The position numbers and the translations under genes were made by a program. This document shows positions 60,953 to 64,000 of a stretch of 64,000 bases of DNA, in pieces (positions within the stretch are counted from its first letter, which is position 1; every line of letters starts with the position of its first letter). The notes beneath the pieces were generated by a model. That model was not told where the DNA came from, made no database searches, and was given only the letters and a program-made list of their open reading frames with translations. This stretch comes from Pseudobacillus lumedeiriae. GTDB lineage: Bacteria; Bacillota; Bacilli; Bacillales; Domibacillaceae. The stretch is from NCBI RefSeq assembly GCF_044891285.1, contig NZ_JAUIYO010000001.1, forward strand, positions 186,001 through 250,000, given 5' to 3'.

Positions 60953-61345
60953 TCATTTTCCCGGAAGCATTGTTAAAATGGTTTCGATCAGAAGCGTTAA
61001 AATCGGTACAGCCATCGATAAAATAATGACTTTACCCGCCAGCTCCATTTTAGCTGCCAACGCTTCCTGGCCGGCATCTTTCGTAATTTGAGCAGCAAAC
61101 TCAGCAATATAAGAAATCCCAATAATTTTTAAGATCGTTTCGACGTAAACGAGCTCAACTTCAGCACGTGCAGCCAGCTTTTTAATCATGAGAATGATCT
61201 CTCCAATTCGATCTGCCAAAAACAAGAACAAACCGCTTCCAACAAACATCACGAGCAAAAAAGCAAAAACAGGCTGTTGTTCCTGTAAAAGAAGAACCAA
61301 AAAAACAGTCACGAGAACAACAGCAGCTACTTGAATAATTTCAAT
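60953..61345 (-). CDS. spoIIIAD: Stage III sporulation protein AD, probable AUU start
   Basis: About 130 residues, four membrane segments, with VYVETILKIIGISYIAEFAAQITKDAGQ as family core (split here in reading). The open frame back to the in-frame stop at 61361 has no ATG, GTG or TTG before GTG 61312. That GTG lacks a ribosome site and would cut into the first membrane segment. ATT at 61345 has GGGAGAGG six bases upstream and gives MEIIQVAAVVLVTVFL, like the B. subtilis N-terminus. I infer AUU initiation. Confidence 0.85.
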   Translation of the reverse strand: MEIIQVAAVVLVTVFLVLLLQEQQPVFAFLLVMFVGSGLFLFLADRIGEIILMIKKLAARAEVELVYVETILKIIGISYIAEFAAQITKDAGQEALAAKMELAGKVIILSMAVPILTLLIETILTMLPGK

Positions 61346-61360
61346 GGCTTTCCTCTCCCG

Positions 61361-61564
61361 TCATTGAAATAAAAATACTTGTTTAATTTTGTCAAACAGC
61401 TCTTCTACAACAGAAACCACTAGAAACAAAATGTAGATGAACCCGAACAATGTCACCCACTGGGCATATTCTTTCTTCCCTACCTGTTCTAAAATCGTAT
61501 GGAGGAATGCCACGATGAAACCGACACCGGCAATTTTAAAAATGACCTCCACCTCAATCCCCAT
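61361..61564 (-). CDS. spoIIIAC: Stage III sporulation protein AC
   Basis: 67 residues, two membrane segments, with AFLHTILEQVGKKEYAQWV as the near-invariant loop. Small channel subunit. ATG with GAGGAGGAACAAT upstream. Confidence 0.95.
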   Translation of the reverse strand: MGIEVEVIFKIAGVGFIVAFLHTILEQVGKKEYAQWVTLFGFIYILFLVVSVVEELFDKIKQVFLFQ

Positions 61565-61581
61565 ATTGTTCCTCCTCTCTG

Positions 61582-62094
61582 CTAAAACAGCAGAAGCACG
61601 ATTAACAGCCCGCCCATCAAACTCAAACTTCTGATCATTTTCCCGTATCTCTTTTGCTTTTCATACGCCTCCTCTTCCTGGCGTTCCAGATGATTCAATG
61701 TGACGAGAATTTGTTTTTGCTCCGTCACACGGTCGTGTTTTCCCACCGTTTCGCCAAATTCCAAAAGAATCGCCCGTTCACTTTCTGTTAACGCTGTTTT
61801 CGGCCATATGTTTGCCAGACTTTCTTTCCACGCTTCTCTGGCATCTAATTCAGTTGATGTCAACAATTCGCTAAAGCAGGCGAACAGCTCATTGATTGGC
61901 GGCGGCAGCCGTTCAGATAATTTCCTTGCTGACTCATGAAGCGGCGTGAACCCGTACACAATTTCCGCTTCGAGCGCTTGTAAGGCGGATCTTATGAGAC
62001 GGATTTGCTTAGGCCGGTCACTTAACTTTTTGGTCTGCTCTGCTCCAATCCAAAACGACGCAAAGAGGATCAGCAGTGCGCCCGCCCACTTCAC
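61582..62094 (-). CDS. spoIIIAB: Stage III sporulation protein AB
   Basis: 170 residues: N-terminal membrane segment, a GspF-like helical cytosolic domain (about 25-145) and a C-terminal membrane segment. Partner of ATPase SpoIIIAA. Start GTG overlapping the spoIIIAA stop by four bases (GTGA). Confidence 0.94.
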   Translation of the reverse strand: MKWAGALLILFASFWIGAEQTKKLSDRPKQIRLIRSALQALEAEIVYGFTPLHESARKLSERLPPPINELFACFSELLTSTELDAREAWKESLANIWPKTALTESERAILLEFGETVGKHDRVTEQKQILVTLNHLERQEEEAYEKQKRYGKMIRSLSLMGGLLIVLLLF

Positions 62095-63011
62095 ACTTTT
62101 ACCCTTGCCGGCTGAGTCAATGGATGACCGTATCGGTCCAGCACAATAAAGGACCTTACACCATCTTTAGAGAAAAGTTCTACAAACCGTTCAAACGCCC
62201 CACTTTCGATGATGGATTGCATAATCGGCCGGCGAATGACTTCCGTGTAACTCCAACCGTGGGCTGTCGCCATTAATGTGATGCCAGAATTGATGGCCTC
62301 AGCTACCGCCTGTCCATCTTCCGCTCTTCCTATTTCATCTGCTATTAACACATCCGGACTCATCGAGCGAATCATCATCATCATTCCTTCTGCTTTTGGA
62401 CAAGCATCAAGAACATCCGTACGCAAACCAACATCAAGCTGGGGAATCCCTTTCACACAGCCGGCTATTTCTGACCGCTCGTCGACGATCCCTACTTTTA
62501 CCGGCATAATTTGCTGTTCTTCCCTCCCGGTAGCTGCCGTTCTTGCCAAGTCCCTAAGCAATGTCGTCTTTCCAGTCTGAGGCGCTCCAATAATTAATGT
62601 GTTTTTCCATTTCTCCTCAAAAATCCAGGGAATGAGTGAGTGACAAATTCCCCGTTTTTCCCTGGCCACTCTTATGTTAAAAGAGGAAAGGTGGCGTAAC
62701 GCTTTTACTTTTCCGCCATCAAGGATCACCTTTCCCGCTAATCCAACCCGATGTCCCCCCGCAATCGTTAAATAGCCGCACCTCAACTCTTCATCCAGTG
62801 CATAAAAGGAATGCTGGCTTAATTTATTGACGAGTGCTTGTCCTTCCTCCATTGTCACAACATGAGGCAAGTGGTAGTGACGGCCAGCAATAATTTCGAG
62901 CGGCTTGCCGATACGCACCCTAATTTCTTCGATGTCATGTTCTAGATCGGATAACATCGTACTAATCGCTTCTTTTAATGTTTGCGGCAAATAGGCATAT
63001 ATCGTTTCCAT
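62091..63011 (-). CDS. spoIIIAA: Stage III sporulation protein AA, ATPase
   Basis: 306 residues. Secretion-type ATPase with Walker A GAPQTGKTTLLRD, VGIVDERSEIAGC, Walker B-like PDVLIADEIGR and ATAHGWS. Energises the SpoIIIA-SpoIIQ channel. ATG with AAAGGAGGAAGCG upstream. First gene of the spoIIIA operon; the usual neighbour yqhV is missing. Confidence 0.95.
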   Translation of the reverse strand: METIYAYLPQTLKEAISTMLSDLEHDIEEIRVRIGKPLEIIAGRHYHLPHVVTMEEGQALVNKLSQHSFYALDEELRCGYLTIAGGHRVGLAGKVILDGGKVKALRHLSSFNIRVAREKRGICHSLIPWIFEEKWKNTLIIGAPQTGKTTLLRDLARTAATGREEQQIMPVKVGIVDERSEIAGCVKGIPQLDVGLRTDVLDACPKAEGMMMMIRSMSPDVLIADEIGRAEDGQAVAEAINSGITLMATAHGWSYTEVIRRPIMQSIIESGAFERFVELFSKDGVRSFIVLDRYGHPLTQPARVKV

Positions 63012-63094
63012 GAACGCTTCCTCCTTTTTCTCCTCCCTTTTTTATTCAATGTATGTAGTTGATTTCAAGATATGACGACTCTGTTTTGATAAAA

Positions 63095-63135
63095 GAAAAA
63101 AAGAGCCTGACACACAAAGTGTCAAGCTCTTTTCA
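63095..63135 (-). terminator. Terminator of efp
   Basis: AAAGAGC.TGACAC pairs with GTGTCA.GCTCTTT around ACAAA; on the minus strand followed by TTTTCTTTTATC. It lies directly after the efp stop. Confidence 0.8.
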
Positions 63136-63693
63136 TTATGCACGGGAAATGTAACTTCCGTCATCTGTATTAACAACTAATACGTCACCTTCATTAACAA
63201 AGAATGGCACTTGAACAGTTAAGCCAGTTTCCACTGTTGCAGGCTTTGTACCTCCTGAAGCCGTATCGCCTTTAATTCCAGGCTCTGTCTCTACTACCTT
63301 CAGTTCTACTGTATTCGGCAGGTCCAATCCAAGTGTTTCCGTTTGGTACATCATGATAGATACTTCCATGTTTTCTTTTAAGAATTTAAGCTCATACTCA
63401 ATTTGTGAAGCCGGCAGTTCAATTTGCTCGTAAGATTCATTGTCCATGAATACGTGCTGATCGCCGCTTGCATATAAATATTGCATTCTGCGGTGGTCAA
63501 TTTGCGCTTTTCCAACCTTTTCTCCTGCACGGAACGTTTTTTCCTGAATGCTGCCATTGCGAAGGTTGCGCAGTTTTGAACGGACAAAAGCCGCTCCTTT
63601 TCCAGGCTTAACATGCTGAAAATCAACGACGCGCCAAAGACCGCCGTCTACTTCAATCGTTAACCCTGTACGAAAATCGTTTACTGAAATCAT
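63136..63693 (-). CDS. efp: Translation elongation factor P
   Basis: 185 residues, three beta-barrel domains. The loop lysine is Lys32 in KPGKGAAF, the site of modification in the family. Relieves ribosome stalling at polyproline. ATG with AAGGAGGAACTACAG upstream. 22 bp after yqhT. Confidence 0.96.
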   Translation of the reverse strand: MISVNDFRTGLTIEVDGGLWRVVDFQHVKPGKGAAFVRSKLRNLRNGSIQEKTFRAGEKVGKAQIDHRRMQYLYASGDQHVFMDNESYEQIELPASQIEYELKFLKENMEVSIMMYQTETLGLDLPNTVELKVVETEPGIKGDTASGGTKPATVETGLTVQVPFFVNEGDVLVVNTDDGSYISRA

Positions 63694-63715
63694 GCTGTAG
63701 TTCCTCCTTGTTTCC

Positions 63716-64000
63716 TTAAAGAATAAGTAAATCTTTCGTGGAATGCGTGAGCGTTTCGCTGCTTGTTTCTGTAATTAATAAGTCGTCTTCAATACGAACA
63801 CCGCCGATACCTGGCAAATAAATGCCCGGCTCAACAGTAACGACCATACCCGGTTCAAGAATCGTATCAGAACGGAAGGAAAGCGTTGGCCCTTCATGAA
63901 CTTCAAGCCCAATGCCGTGGCCCGTCGAGTGGCCGAAATATTCCCCGTATCCTTTTGCAGCAATGTGATCACGGGTGATAGCATCTGCTTCTTTTCCAGT
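63716..64000 (-). CDS. yqhT: Xaa-Pro dipeptidase/aminopeptidase YqhT, C-terminal part
   Basis: The last 94 codons only; the gene enters from the right edge. The M24 metallopeptidase segments GHSTGHGIGLEVHEGP, EPGMVVTVEPGIYLPG and GGVRIEDDLLIT carry the metal-binding His and Glu residues. Cleaves peptides with proline in second position. Upstream of efp as in B. subtilis, which fits a link to proline-rich proteins. Confidence 0.93.
   Translation of the reverse strand, partial: TGKEADAITRDHIAAKGYGEYFGHSTGHGIGLEVHEGPTLSFRSDTILEPGMVVTVEPGIYLPGIGGVRIEDDLLITETSSETLTHSTKDLLIL

Overview
The window is chromosomal DNA from an endospore-forming member of the Bacillaceae. The evidence is a dense set of sporulation genes (spoIIAA/AB, dacF, spoIIM, spo0A, spoIVB, all eight spoIIIA genes), a proline T-box leader, strong AGGAGG-type ribosome binding sites with frequent GTG/TTG starts, and gene order close to the B. 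subtilis yqk-yqj-yqi-yqh region. I do not assign a genus. Identifications rest on motifs, length and remembered family sequences; no database search was run.

Layout. (1) 0-8 kb, minus strand: the end of spoIIA (spoIIAB partial, spoIIAA, dacF), a nucleoside salvage operon (drm-pupG-pdp), xerD, yqzK, fur and spoIIM. (2) 8-18 kb: nudF, yqkF, yqkE, yqkD, yqkB, a CDGSH iron-sulfur protein, yqzH, yqjQ, yqjP, T-box-proI, yqjM and rnz. (3) 18-25.8 kb: an APC permease with an orphan upstream terminator, a lone CheW-like protein, a PepT-like peptidase (yqjE), yqjD and yqjC (propionyl-CoA carboxylase beta subunit and methylmalonyl-CoA epimerase), yqjA and the bacilliredoxin brxB. (4) 25.9-31.2 kb: mutA-mutB-meaB, then ypuA. 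(5) 32.4-41 kb: the branched-chain keto-acid dehydrogenase operon bcd-[vestigial buk]-lpdV-bkdAA-bkdAB-bkdB under a sigma-54 promoter and BkdR. (6) 41-48 kb: yqzF, a triple tandem repeat, yqiK, spo0A, spoIVB, an mgtC-like gene, recN and argR. (7) 48-64 kb, a long minus-strand housekeeping and sporulation block: tlyA, dxs, ispA, xseB, xseA, folD, nusB, yqhY, accC, accB, spoIIIAH-AA, efp and the 3' end of yqhT.

How it works together. Bcd and the Bkd complex turn leucine, isoleucine and valine into branched acyl-CoAs. The usual outlet to free acids (Ptb and Buk) is missing: ptb is absent and buk survives only as a 150-codon internally deleted frame. A methylmalonyl-CoA route (YqjD, YqjC, MutAB, MeaB) lies just downstream. 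Valine and isoleucine carbon could therefore leave as propionyl-CoA and enter the TCA cycle as succinyl-CoA.

Most of the window is ordinary core chromosome, and I see no new defence system, CRISPR array, prophage or RNA operon. The less ordinary material is mostly at gene ends and between genes. It includes at least three families of dispersed repeats, one in triplicate with compensatory base changes, long perfect palindromes, a hybrid Fur/PerR box, and a probable AUU initiation codon in spoIIIAD.
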